64,000 bases of DNA from JBGAKG01 sp044224495 (GTDB taxonomy: Bacteria > Myxococcota_A > Polyangia > Polyangiales > Polyangiaceae), in contig JBGAKG010000005.1 in NCBI GenBank assembly GCA_044224495.1, positions 310,001-374,000 of the forward strand, written 5' to 3'. Positions 1 through 6,570 of the stretch are shown here, one piece after another. Below the pieces are notes generated by a model, which was given only the letters and a program-made list of their open reading frames with translations, made no database searches and was not told the origin of the DNA. How positions within the stretch are numbered: the stretch's first letter is position 1; the number at the start of each line of letters is the position of its first letter. Made by a program: the position numbers and the translations under genes.

Positions 1-2
1 AG

Positions 3-560
3 GACGAGCACGGCCGGCCGGTGAACCGTCGGATCCTCACCCCCGATGCCCTGCAGGGGCTGGCGAAGGAGAGCGGCGACGTGGAGTTCTCCGCCGACAC
101 CCTCAGCGTCATCTACAAGGAGCCGGCGACGTTCGAGCCCGGCGGGGGCGTTGACGTGGTGTTCGCCACGGTGAAGGCGCGCGCGTGCCGCGAGACGTGG
201 AGTCCGCTCCGCTTCACCGGCTTCACCTTCCACGAGCCCGAGGACCGCGGCGGGCGCCTCGTGGACGCGTGGAAAGCCAAGGACGATGCCCGCGCCCAGG
301 CGAAGGAGCAACGAGCCCAGGCCAAGCTGGACGCCAAGAGGGCCAAGCTCGTCGCCGACGCCGCCGCGGTCGCCGCCTACGTCCAAGCCAACCCCGGGTG
401 CACGGTGCGCGCGGCCCGCGTGAACGCCGTAGGCGACGCCAGCGGCCGCTGGACCCGCGCCGTTGCCCTCCTCGGCCGTGCCCTCGCGACCGACGACAAG
501 AAGCGGCTCACCCTCGAACCTGCAGCCTTGTCGGACGAGGTGCGCTCATGTCTCACCTGA
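3..560 (+). CDS. Probable replicative/AAA ATPase, C-terminal part (partial)
   Basis: The reading frame is open to the left edge, so this is the C-terminal part of a longer gene; the GTG at 21 is probably internal. The first 80 residues look like the end of a RecA-like or RepA-like ATPase domain: beta strands around GGVDVVFATVKARACRETW, then a phrase ending in FTFHEPED. A lysine/alanine-rich helical linker follows, and then about 65 residues that could form a winged helix (AAVAAYVQANPG to the end). Plasmid and phage RepA-type helicases have this arrangement. The CGTGGA-rich repeats directly downstream would suit a replication role. The family assignment is an inference from pattern only, because Walker motifs are off-window. 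Confidence 0.55.
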   Translation, partial: DEHGRPVNRRILTPDALQGLAKESGDVEFSADTLSVIYKEPATFEPGGGVDVVFATVKARACRETWSPLRFTGFTFHEPEDRGGRLVDAWKAKDDARAQAKEQRAQAKLDAKRAKLVADAAAVAAYVQANPGCTVRAARVNAVGDASGRWTRAVALLGRALATDDKKRLTLEPAALSDEVRSCLT

Positions 561-561
561 G

Positions 562-695
562 CGTGGAAGAAAAGCGTGGACGTGGAAAATCCCCCCCATA
601 CCCCCCCACCGTTCCACGTTCCACGGTGGACGGCCGGGGGCCTACCGTGGAGCCGTGGACGGGCGTGGAATTCCACACCTTCCACGCTTTCCACG
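562..695. repeat. CGTGGA/TCCACG repeat cluster
   Basis: Within 134 bases the hexamer CGTGGA or its complement occurs at 562, 575, 581, 612, 620, 646, 654, 664, 681 and 690. There are near copies at 625 and 672 and a perfect 12-bp palindrome GTGGAATTCCAC at 665-676. A C7 tract (591-597) and another at 601-607 interrupt the cluster. It follows the ATPase-like gene directly and fills the first part of a 425-base gap without a convincing gene. Iterons of a replication origin, a terminase recognition region or an operator array are all possible. Confidence 0.7.
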
Positions 696-814
696 CCTAC
701 CCAACGGGAGGGGGACGGAAAGGAGGGGAGTCGAGCGGAAGGGGCAATTCTCGTACCACTGTAATTCGGTGGGTTGGCACGTTCCTTTCCATGGCCGAAC
801 GACGTTTCGGGACG

Positions 815-832
815 GCACGGCGCTTGCCGTGC
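815..832. other. Short perfect hairpin in the intergenic gap
   Basis: GCACGGC (815-821) and GCCGTGC (826-832) form a 7-bp stem with a four-base loop. No T-run follows. It sits between the CGTGGA cluster and the recombinase promoter; no function can be assigned. Confidence 0.4.
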
Positions 833-951
833 GGTCGGCGCGTGCATCCTGCAGAATTCCAGCGTGAGCGGCGCTCAAGTTGTCCCGTAAGTAACAGGCC
901 GGGACACCCCTGGCGTGAGGCGAAAAACGTAAGTCTTTTCCGTTCGCATAC

Positions 952-985
952 TTGCAAACTTTTTGGGACGCGCTACATTCCACCC
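952..985 (+). promoter_or_regulatory. Sigma-70-like promoter of the serine recombinase
   Basis: TTGCAA (952-957) and TACATT (974-979) are separated by 16 bases. The recombinase ATG is at 986, so transcription starting 6-7 bases after the -10 box would begin at or next to the start codon. No Shine-Dalgarno sequence is visible. This would give a leaderless mRNA. Confidence 0.5.
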
Positions 986-1570
986 ATGGGCCAAACCGCC
1001 GTGTATTTCCGCGTGAGTAGCCGTGGTCAGGACTTCGCCACCCAGCGGGACGCGGTGATGAAGGTCGCCCCCGCGGAGGCGTCGGTCTACCAAGAGAAGG
1101 CCAGCGCCAAGACGAAAGACCGGCCGGAGCTGAGCCGCCTACTCGCCGACGTGCGGGCCGGCATCGTGGATCGGGTCATCACCTTCAAGCTGGACAGGCT
1201 CACGCGCTCGGGTGTCGCCGACACCTTCGCCGTGGTGGATGCCATCCGGAAGGCTGGCGCAACCCTCCACTGCGTGGCCGATGGGCTCGTGGTGAAGCCG
1301 GGCGAGGACGTGACCAGCGACGTCCTGGTGTTCGCCCTGGGCCTTGCCGCCAAGCTGGAGCGCACCGCGAAGAACGACCGCATCGCCGCCGCACGGACGC
1401 GCCTGGAGGCCAAGGGCGAGGCATGGGGCCGGCCCGCCAGGGTCACCCCTGCCCAGCTCGACACCATCAAGCGCATGCGTGCCAAGGGCGACAGCGTGCG
1501 CACCATCGCCGCCGCGTTGGGCGTACCGCGCAGCACCATCGGGCGCGCGGTGAAGGAGCTCGGGTCATGA
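986..1570 (+). CDS. Serine recombinase (resolvase/invertase family)
   Basis: A 194-residue DNA recombinase. The N-terminal resolvase domain begins TAVYFRVSSRGQDFATQ, where the second or first Ser of VSS is the expected nucleophile, and continues through KLDRLTRS, the conserved family helix. The C-terminal 45 residues, starting near PARVTPAQL, form the small helix-turn-helix domain (MRAKGDSVRTIAAALGVPRSTIGRAV). Length and layout match small resolvases such as those of Tn3 elements. The ATG at 986 was chosen because the domain starts there; the longer upstream frame has no family resemblance. It sits inside the element, together with a separate tyrosine integrase. It may therefore resolve multimers or invert a segment rather than integrate the element. 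Confidence 0.9.
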   Translation: MGQTAVYFRVSSRGQDFATQRDAVMKVAPAEASVYQEKASAKTKDRPELSRLLADVRAGIVDRVITFKLDRLTRSGVADTFAVVDAIRKAGATLHCVADGLVVKPGEDVTSDVLVFALGLAAKLERTAKNDRIAAARTRLEAKGEAWGRPARVTPAQLDTIKRMRAKGDSVRTIAAALGVPRSTIGRAVKELGS

Positions 1571-1648
1571 CCCGGGGGGCGCCTGTTTTCCAACCGACCC
1601 CCCTCCCCCTGGGCGGGGCCGTCTCTCCGGCAATTTTGCGAGGTAGCC

Positions 1649-2191
1649 ATGTATAAGCCGCGCGGTGGTGCTCCCACGATTGAGGTTGCCACGGTCGACC
1701 GGCAGCCTGAGCCTGTTCCGGGTGATGTTCCTGCGCCTGCGCCGCGAGGGTTCGGCAAGCTCAGTCCGAGCGAGGCGGGGAAGCTGGGCGGGGTCGAGCG
1801 GTGGAGGAAGTACAAGGCGCAGCAAGCGCTGGGGTTGAAGCTGCCCAAGGGGAGCAAGTTCGCGACGTACCGGACGCAGGCGAACGACTTCCTGACCGCG
1901 CACCTCTCGGAGCTGGCGAAGGTGGCGGGGGGGTCGGTTGGGCCTGGGCCATCCTCCATGGCTGCTTCGGCGGCGCTGCAGCTGGCGGCGTCGCGGTGGA
2001 TGTTCGACACGGCGGCGGCGGCGGGGGACCCGGCGCTGATGAAGCAGGCGAGCACGCTCGCGAACGACTCGAGGCAGAACCTGCTTGCGGCCTACGAGCT
2101 GGCGGTGCGCGAGGCGCAGGCGCGCGGGAAGTACGGGGCGACGAACGCGCGGACGTTGGCCGAGCGCTTGCTCGGGGAAGGGGTCGAGTGA
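1649..2191 (+). CDS. Putative terminase small subunit or related phage protein
   Basis: A 180-residue protein preceded by AGGTAG seven bases before the ATG and ending two bases before the large-terminase ATG. It has a proline-rich N-terminus, a basic segment (KLSPSEAGKLGGVERWRKYKAQQALG) and then long alpha-helical stretches. There is no diagnostic motif. The assignment rests on its position immediately upstream of the large subunit, its size and its helical, basic character, all usual for a terminase small subunit, which recognises the packaging site. An unrelated phage accessory protein cannot be excluded. Confidence 0.5.
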   Translation: MYKPRGGAPTIEVATVDRQPEPVPGDVPAPAPRGFGKLSPSEAGKLGGVERWRKYKAQQALGLKLPKGSKFATYRTQANDFLTAHLSELAKVAGGSVGPGPSSMAASAALQLAASRWMFDTAAAAGDPALMKQASTLANDSRQNLLAAYELAVREAQARGKYGATNARTLAERLLGEGVE

Positions 2192-2193
2192 CC

Positions 2194-3684
2194 ATGGGCA
2201 AGCTGGCGGAGAAGTTCTTCAAGTTCGATGCGCGGCTGGAGAAGGCGGGGCAACCGCCGTGCTCGCCGTGGTGGCGAGCGGAGCTGACCAAGTTCTTCGA
2301 CGCGTACGAGAGCGGCGCTGCGGATGAGTACTGGACATGCGTTGGACGCGGCGGCGCCAAGTCGACGGCGCTGTACAAGGTCGCGCTGTTCTTCACCCTG
2401 TTCGGCGAGTTCGACATCCCGAAGCACGAGACGCACTACGCGACACTCATCTCGCGCAACCGGACGGAGGCGACGAAGGGCGCGGCCATCATCGCGCGGT
2501 GGCTCGACGCGCTGGGGGTGAAGCACGATCCGACGTCCGACGTCATCCACATTGCCGGCACGCAACGCGGCATCCGCATCTTGAGCGCCAGCGTCGCGGG
2601 CGCCTCCGGTTGGCGCGCGTTCTTCGTCGGCGCGGACGAGTTCAGCAAGTGGAACCGCGAAGGTGAAGCCGCGATGCTGGACGCGGACGAGGTGCTTGCG
2701 AGCGCTCGCGCGCAGACGGCGACGCATGCGCGGGCGCCGCTGTTCGTCGCGAGCACGCCGTGGATCCAGGAAGGGAGCTTCTACGAATCGATCGTCGGAG
2801 GGTCCGTTGACGGGCGCGTGGTGTCGGGCCCTGCCCCCTCGTGGGCAGCGAACCCGGCGATCACCGAGGCGCAGACGCGGAGGAAGGAGCCGAACCCCGC
2901 GCGCTGGCGCCGTGAGTACGCGTGCGAGTTCTCGGCCACCTTCGATGCTGAGTACTTCTCCGACGAGCTCGTGATGAAGTGCACGGACCCGGGGCGCCTC
3001 TCGCGTCCCGAGCCATCGGGGCGCTACATGCACGTCGTGGCCATCGACCCCGCGTTCGTGTCGGACGGGTTCGGCATTGCCATCGCGCACGTGGAGGACC
3101 GCGAGGGCGGCGCCGCCGTGGTGGTGCTCGACTACGTGCACAGCCTGCAGGGCGACCGCGGCGGCGGCGGGCTGACCCCGGCCTACGCCATCGCCAACGT
3201 GGCGCACCTTCGCTACGCCTTCCCCGGCGGGCGCGCGGTGCTGAGTGACCAGCATGCAGCCGAAGCGCTCGCGCCGATGTTCCTCGAAAGCGGGATGCTC
3301 TTGCTCCCTGAACCGTGGTCGCAGTCGTCCAAGGTCGAGCGGTTCGAGTTCGTCCGCAACCTCATGCGCGATGGTCGCCTCCGTCTTCCCGACGATCCGT
3401 TCCTTCGTCGCGAGATTGCGAACATCGGCGTACGTCGCACGGGCGCGGGTGTGGAGTCGATCTCCAGTCGCGGGCGCGATGACCGCGTGTTCGCCGCGGT
3501 GCAAGCGGTCTGGCACGCGGCCCGCGGTGGCGCTCTCCTCGCTGCAGGGTCGACCGTGCAAACGTCCACGTTCGGCACGCGCCGGATAAGCTTGGTCGCG
3601 ACGGGAAGCGTCACGGGCCGTGGTGGTCCTGGTTACGCTACGGTGGAGAGTGAGATCGCTGCGAGCATCGGGCGGGACAGGTAG
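2194..3684 (+). CDS. Phage terminase large subunit
   Basis: A 496-residue DNA-packaging motor and nuclease. The ATPase domain has a Walker A-like loop CVGRGGAKSTALYKVA near residue 50 and a Walker B-like VGADEFSKW near residue 150. A STPW coupling motif follows near residue 190. The nuclease half begins with HVVAIDPAFVSDGFGIAIAH (residues about 285-300), where the Asp of AIDPAF is a metal ligand of the RNase H-like fold; SDQHAAEAL and RDDRVFAAVQAVW fit the remaining acidic positions. The length is normal for the family. The ATG at 2194 follows the upstream stop by two bases, so the two genes are translationally close. No portal gene follows, which is unusual because terL is normally followed by the portal gene. 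Confidence 0.85.
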   Translation: MGKLAEKFFKFDARLEKAGQPPCSPWWRAELTKFFDAYESGAADEYWTCVGRGGAKSTALYKVALFFTLFGEFDIPKHETHYATLISRNRTEATKGAAIIARWLDALGVKHDPTSDVIHIAGTQRGIRILSASVAGASGWRAFFVGADEFSKWNREGEAAMLDADEVLASARAQTATHARAPLFVASTPWIQEGSFYESIVGGSVDGRVVSGPAPSWAANPAITEAQTRRKEPNPARWRREYACEFSATFDAEYFSDELVMKCTDPGRLSRPEPSGRYMHVVAIDPAFVSDGFGIAIAHVEDREGGAAVVVLDYVHSLQGDRGGGGLTPAYAIANVAHLRYAFPGGRAVLSDQHAAEALAPMFLESGMLLLPEPWSQSSKVERFEFVRNLMRDGRLRLPDDPFLRREIANIGVRRTGAGVESISSRGRDDRVFAAVQAVWHAARGGALLAAGSTVQTSTFGTRRISLVATGSVTGRGGPGYATVESEIAASIGRDR

Positions 3685-3692
3685 GAGGGACC

Positions 3693-3989
3693 ATGAGCAA
3701 CGGTAAGCGGCCTACGGCGCATTGCGCCGCATTTCTGCAGAGAATGGCAACGTCAACCGAGCCGATGGGAAAGCGGCTTCACGACGCCTTGCACGCTGAG
3801 ATCGTCATACTTCCCATCGATGGGTTTCCAGCGCAGGTGCACGCCGACTTGAAGAACGTTCTTGCACGCATGTCGGGAATGCCCGCTCTCTCGCACGAGG
3901 AAGCCGTCAAGCTCGCACGTCAGGCCGTGCACATCATGACGGCTACCATCTCGGGTCTGTACGACGACCTGCCCACCGAAGAGTCGTGA
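3693..3989 (+). CDS. Small hypothetical element protein
   Basis: A 98-residue soluble protein without a recognised domain. An AGGAGG-like sequence (TAGGAGGGACC) lies just before the ATG, which is stronger than most ribosome-binding sites in this window and supports the gene. The predicted chain is helical, with segments KRLHDALHAEI and EEAVKLARQAVHIMTATISGLYDDL. It lies eight bases after terL and one base before the helix-turn-helix gene, so it is probably part of one transcript. Function unknown. Confidence 0.6.
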   Translation: MSNGKRPTAHCAAFLQRMATSTEPMGKRLHDALHAEIVILPIDGFPAQVHADLKNVLARMSGMPALSHEEAVKLARQAVHIMTATISGLYDDLPTEES

Positions 3990-3990
3990 C

Positions 3991-4485
3991 ATGGCCTTCC
4001 TTCGACGCTGGCTTGACCCGCAGACGGTCCCGGGCGCTCCGCTGCCTGATGACGTCGCGCCCCTCGTGGTGGAGGCGCCCAAGAGGCGCAGGGCGAAGAA
4101 CGGAACGAAGGTGGAACCGACCGGGCGCTACCTGACCGCGAAGGCCGTGGCCGGGGAGCTGGGCGTATCGCTCGCCCGTGCCTACGAGATCATGAAAGAG
4201 TGCACGCGCGTGATCGCTGGCCGGTCCGTGCGCGTGAGTCGTGCTGCATTCGAGAGCTGGAAGAAACGACACGAGGAAGGACCCTTGGCATGCGTGAGCC
4301 CCTCTACCAAAAGCACGGGATCTGGTGGTGCCGCGTCCGCAATCCGAATGGTGGGCGAGCGCTCCGCTTCTCCACCGGAACGAAAGACCGGACCGCGGCC
4401 GTCACGCGCTGGAAGCAACTGGAGCGAGAGCGCATCTCGGGTGCCGATCCGGCCACGAACCAAACCACGCTCGGAGATGCCCTAG
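3991..4485 (+). CDS. Helix-turn-helix protein, possible excisionase/regulator
   Basis: A 164-residue product. Residues 45-95 form an excisionase-like or MerR-like DNA-binding unit: RYLTAKAVAGELGVSLARAYEIMKECTRVIAGRSVRVSRAAFESWKKRH, cut here into its elements: a helix-turn-helix, a beta hairpin ending in VRVSRAAF, and a closing helix. Such small proteins direct integrase toward excision. After residue 100 the sequence becomes Ser/Pro/Arg-rich and overlaps the integrase gene by 196 bases in another frame. That tail may be out-of-frame readthrough, or the intact gene may have ended sooner. The gene order, next to the integrase, supports an excisionase or element repressor. Confidence 0.65.
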   Translation: MAFLRRWLDPQTVPGAPLPDDVAPLVVEAPKRRRAKNGTKVEPTGRYLTAKAVAGELGVSLARAYEIMKECTRVIAGRSVRVSRAAFESWKKRHEEGPLACVSPSTKSTGSGGAASAIRMVGERSASPPERKTGPRPSRAGSNWSESASRVPIRPRTKPRSEMP

Positions 4486-5351
4486 ACGAACGGATCGAGG
4501 AACGGAAAGCGGCCGGGCGTGCGGACGGCACGATCCACATGCTCAAGGTGAAGGCACGCCAGCTAGCCCGTGTGCTCGGCTCCGAAACGAAACTCTCTCG
4601 CATCGGCGCCGCGGAGATCGATCACTTCGTCCAGCAACGCCTACAGGATGGCGCGGCGCGGACGACGGTGCAGAAGGAGCTCGTCACACTGCGCGGGACC
4701 TTGAAGCTCGCGCGCCGGCGCAAGCTCTACCCCCACGACGTGGCGAGCGTCATGCCCATCGACTTCTCAGCCGACTACCGGCCGCGTTCGCGCGCGCTGA
4801 GCGAGACGGAGATCGGGAAGCTCTTGGATGCGCTTCCGCCGGAGCGTGCCGCGGTGGTGGCGCTCATCCTCGCCACGAGTGCGACCTACCCGAGCGAGCT
4901 TGCCAGGCTCGAGCCTGATGACGTCGACATGAAGGCTTGGACCGTGCTCCTCCGAGGAACCAAGAGGCACACGAGGTATCGCGTTGTGCCGATCGTCTCG
5001 TACGCGCGGCCGTGGGTGAAGCTCGCCGTCCCCCATCTACCGCTACGGCCGTGGACGAACGTCCGGCGCGACTTGGACGCGGCGTGCGAGTCAGCCGGCA
5101 TCCCCCGATGCTCGCCGAACGACCTGAGGCGCACGACGGCGACCCTGCTCCGCGCGCACGGCGTCGAGCCTTCCCTCATTGCTGCCGTGCTCGGCCACGT
5201 GGACAGCCGCATGGTGGAGCGGGTGTACGGCAGGCTCACGCCGGACCAGCTCGCGCCCCTCTTGGATGGGCGCATTCGGGAGCACCGAAGCCGAGCGAAG
5301 GGGTACCGCCGGGGTACCAAGCGACCGCGAAATGCGAAAAACGCCGCATGA
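4290..5351 (+). CDS. Tyrosine recombinase/integrase
   Basis: A 353-residue site-specific recombinase. The ATG at 4290 has a GAGGAAGG sequence about ten bases upstream and starts the N-terminal arm (MREPLYQKHGIWWCRVRNPNG). The core-binding domain covers about residues 60-150 and the catalytic domain 165-325. Box II reads SPNDLRRTTATLL and is followed by VLGHVDSRMVERVYGRL with the GH pair and the nucleophilic Tyr. The beta-hairpin Lys is in LRGTKRH. In box I (LATSATYPSELARL) the position that is Arg in most integrases appears to be Tyr, and the first His of box II is Asn. The gene ends 20 bases before the tRNA-Phe fragment used as attachment site. Confidence 0.9.
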   Translation: MREPLYQKHGIWWCRVRNPNGGRALRFSTGTKDRTAAVTRWKQLERERISGADPATNQTTLGDALDERIEERKAAGRADGTIHMLKVKARQLARVLGSETKLSRIGAAEIDHFVQQRLQDGAARTTVQKELVTLRGTLKLARRRKLYPHDVASVMPIDFSADYRPRSRALSETEIGKLLDALPPERAAVVALILATSATYPSELARLEPDDVDMKAWTVLLRGTKRHTRYRVVPIVSYARPWVKLAVPHLPLRPWTNVRRDLDAACESAGIPRCSPNDLRRTTATLLRAHGVEPSLIAAVLGHVDSRMVERVYGRLTPDQLAPLLDGRIREHRSRAKGYRRGTKRPRNAKNAA

Positions 5352-5370
5352 AGCGGTGATTCCACGAGGC

Positions 5371-5413
5371 TTGAAAATCCCCGTGTCGGCGGTTCGATTC
5401 CGTCCCTGGGCAC
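5371..5413 (+). other. Attachment site: 3' fragment of tRNA-Phe(GAA)
   Basis: The stretch reads as the anticodon loop (TTGAAAA, anticodon GAA), the 3' anticodon stem TCCCC, variable loop GTGTC, a T-arm GGCGG/CCGTC with TTCGATT loop, and the 3' acceptor strand CCTGGGC followed by A. The 5' half of a tRNA is absent. This matches the bacterial tRNA-Phe 3' half closely. It is the duplicated core left when an element integrates into the 3' end of a tRNA gene, and it lies immediately after the integrase. Confidence 0.85.
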
Positions 5414-5420
5414 AGCGCTT

Positions 5421-5462
5421 CCCCTGCGCATGCGCATGCGCATGCCCCTGCCCGCCCCGCAG
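5421..5462. repeat. Outlying copy of repeat R1 (GCATGC-rich)
   Basis: This short stretch repeats the GCATGCGCATGCGCATGC core and the following CCCTGCCCGCC found in the large arrays at 33733-35290. It lies just outside the element boundary, between the attachment fragment and the IF3-like gene. The self-complementary alternating core could adopt unusual DNA structure. Confidence 0.7.
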
Positions 5463-5478
5463 GTCCGAAAGACGCCGG

Positions 5479-5691
5479 CTACCTGCCTCTTCGCTCGTAC
5501 TTGTACTTCCTGAAGTCGAGGAGCTTGCAGACGGGGGGATCGGTCCTGGGGTTCACCTCGACGAGATCGAGGCCTTCCTTCATCGCGAGGCGGAGCGCCT
5601 CCGCGAGGGGCATGACTCCGAGCATTTCTCCCTTCGATCCGATCACGCGGACCTCGGGCGTGCCACGGAGGTCTCCGTTCTTGCGCGTCAT
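5479..5691 (-). CDS. Free-standing IF3 N-terminal-domain protein
   Basis: A 70-residue protein that is essentially only the N-domain of translation initiation factor IF3: EVRVIGSKGEMLGVMPLAEAL, then LDLVEVNPRTDPPVCKLLDF and the closing RKYKYE. Full-length IF3 is about 180 residues, and its C-domain carries most of the anti-association activity. The C-domain is missing here; the frame stops at ERRGR. The start is the ATG overlapping the upstream stop by four bases, which suggests coupled translation. It may be a paralogue that binds the 30S platform, or a decayed infC copy. The good match across the domain argues against simple decay. Confidence 0.8.
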   Translation of the reverse strand: MTRKNGDLRGTPEVRVIGSKGEMLGVMPLAEALRLAMKEGLDLVEVNPRTDPPVCKLLDFRKYKYERRGR

Positions 5692-6083
5692 CGAGGCTCG
5701 GGCGGGTAGACGGTGAAGACGAGCTCGCCGCCGACGTCGACCACGGCGCGCAACAGCGGTGAAGGGATCGCGAGATTCATGCTCTCGCGAGCGTGACCCG
5801 CCTGGACGCCGACATCGAAGCGCCGCGACGTCGCCGAGTCCCACGCTTCGCGGGGAGCCCCCGAGGTTCGGCGAACGAGCCGGGTGAACGCACGGAGGCA
5901 GCCCACGACCGTCCGCGAGGCGCGCTGCGACATGAGCTCCATCGTCGCCTCGTGGAACGTTCCAAGTCGCCGCTGGTGGAGGACGACGACCTCCGCGTCC
6001 CAAGCGGTGAGCAGCGCCGCGAGGCTGCGCCGCGAGCGAAGGACCAGGTCGACATTGAGGAACGCGGTGGGCTCGATGAGCAA
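5688..6083 (-). CDS. Hypothetical protein coupled to the IF3-like gene
   Basis: A 131-residue product without a recognised domain. It begins MLIEPTAFLNVDLVLRSRRSL and ends with a beta-rich segment (LRAVVDVGGELVFTVYPPEPR). The central part carries many Arg residues and reads plausibly as a small alpha/beta protein. The stop overlaps the ATG of the IF3 N-domain gene by four bases, so the two are likely expressed together. Support is moderate: the frame is complete and in operon context, but alternative frames are open here too. Confidence 0.5.
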   Translation of the reverse strand: MLIEPTAFLNVDLVLRSRRSLAALLTAWDAEVVVLHQRRLGTFHEATMELMSQRASRTVVGCLRAFTRLVRRTSGAPREAWDSATSRRFDVGVQAGHARESMNLAIPSPLLRAVVDVGGELVFTVYPPEPR

Positions 6084-6150
6084 CCCAGAGAGCGACGTCC
6101 GAGCGCGCAGCCCCTGACCAAGTCGCGCAACGCCAGCTCTCGAGACTCAC

Positions 6151-6438
6151 CTACCCCGTTCGGCGTTCTTCCAAGAGGGCAACCACCTCGCGCTGGATTC
6201 GGTCGCACGTCGGCGCCGCGAAGAACCGGTTCACGCCCAACATCCGCACGCGTGGCTCGCTCGCGTCGGGATCGCGACGGATGTCGAGCGCTCCCGTCAC
6301 GTGCGCTTCGAGTCTACCGCGCAGGTACGTGACCGTTGCCTCGGAGCAATCGAGCGTGACCTCCACGATCAGCGGCTCCGTCGAGTACCAAGGCTCACGC
6401 GGCACGAGACCCTCCGTCCTGTCCCACGCCGACGCCAC
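6151..6438 (-). CDS. Hypothetical protein
   Basis: A 95-residue product, MASAWDRTEGLVPREPWYSTEP onward, with a central beta segment (LIVEVTLDCSEATVTYLRGRLEAHV) and a C-terminal helix rich in Glu and Arg. It lies 67 bases upstream of the next gene on the same strand and may be the first gene of the small operon with the IF3 N-domain protein. No family is recognised. The codon pattern (G/C third positions) supports coding over the competing frames. Confidence 0.45.
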   Translation of the reverse strand: MASAWDRTEGLVPREPWYSTEPLIVEVTLDCSEATVTYLRGRLEAHVTGALDIRRDPDASEPRVRMLGVNRFFAAPTCDRIQREVVALLEERRTG

Positions 6439-6570
6439 GGTGTAACCAATTGCCGCGTGGCCAAAGCGCTCGGCCCGCGGTGGACACCACGAATTTCCCC
6501 CCGAGTCTGCGATCGTCGTCGCGCATCGGGCACATCTCTCGGTGCCGGTGCACGAACCACGCCACGAAGA

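Larger units (their letters stand above)
1..5413. mobile_element. Right end of an integrative element in tRNA-Phe
   Basis: The segment runs from the left edge of the window to a 3' fragment of tRNA-Phe. It carries a replicative-ATPase tail, a serine recombinase, small and large terminase subunits, a small helix-turn-helix protein and a tyrosine integrase whose stop lies about 20 bases before the tRNA fragment. Integrase next to a partial tRNA copy is the classical layout of one element end; the other end, with the intact tRNA-Phe, should lie left of the window. Terminase genes tie it to phage packaging. No portal, capsid or tail gene is visible, so it may be a defective prophage, a phage satellite, or simply a phage whose structural genes are outside the window. 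Confidence 0.8.

Noticed and set aside
815..832. Rho-independent terminator
   Set aside because: A good small hairpin, but no T-run follows on either strand.
377..983. Small genes in the gap 561-985
   Set aside because: Open frames there are short, low-complexity and overlap the CGTGGA repeats; none has a ribosome site or motif.
5371..5413. A complete tRNA gene
   Set aside because: The 5' acceptor strand, D-arm and 5' anticodon stem are missing; only the 3' half matches.
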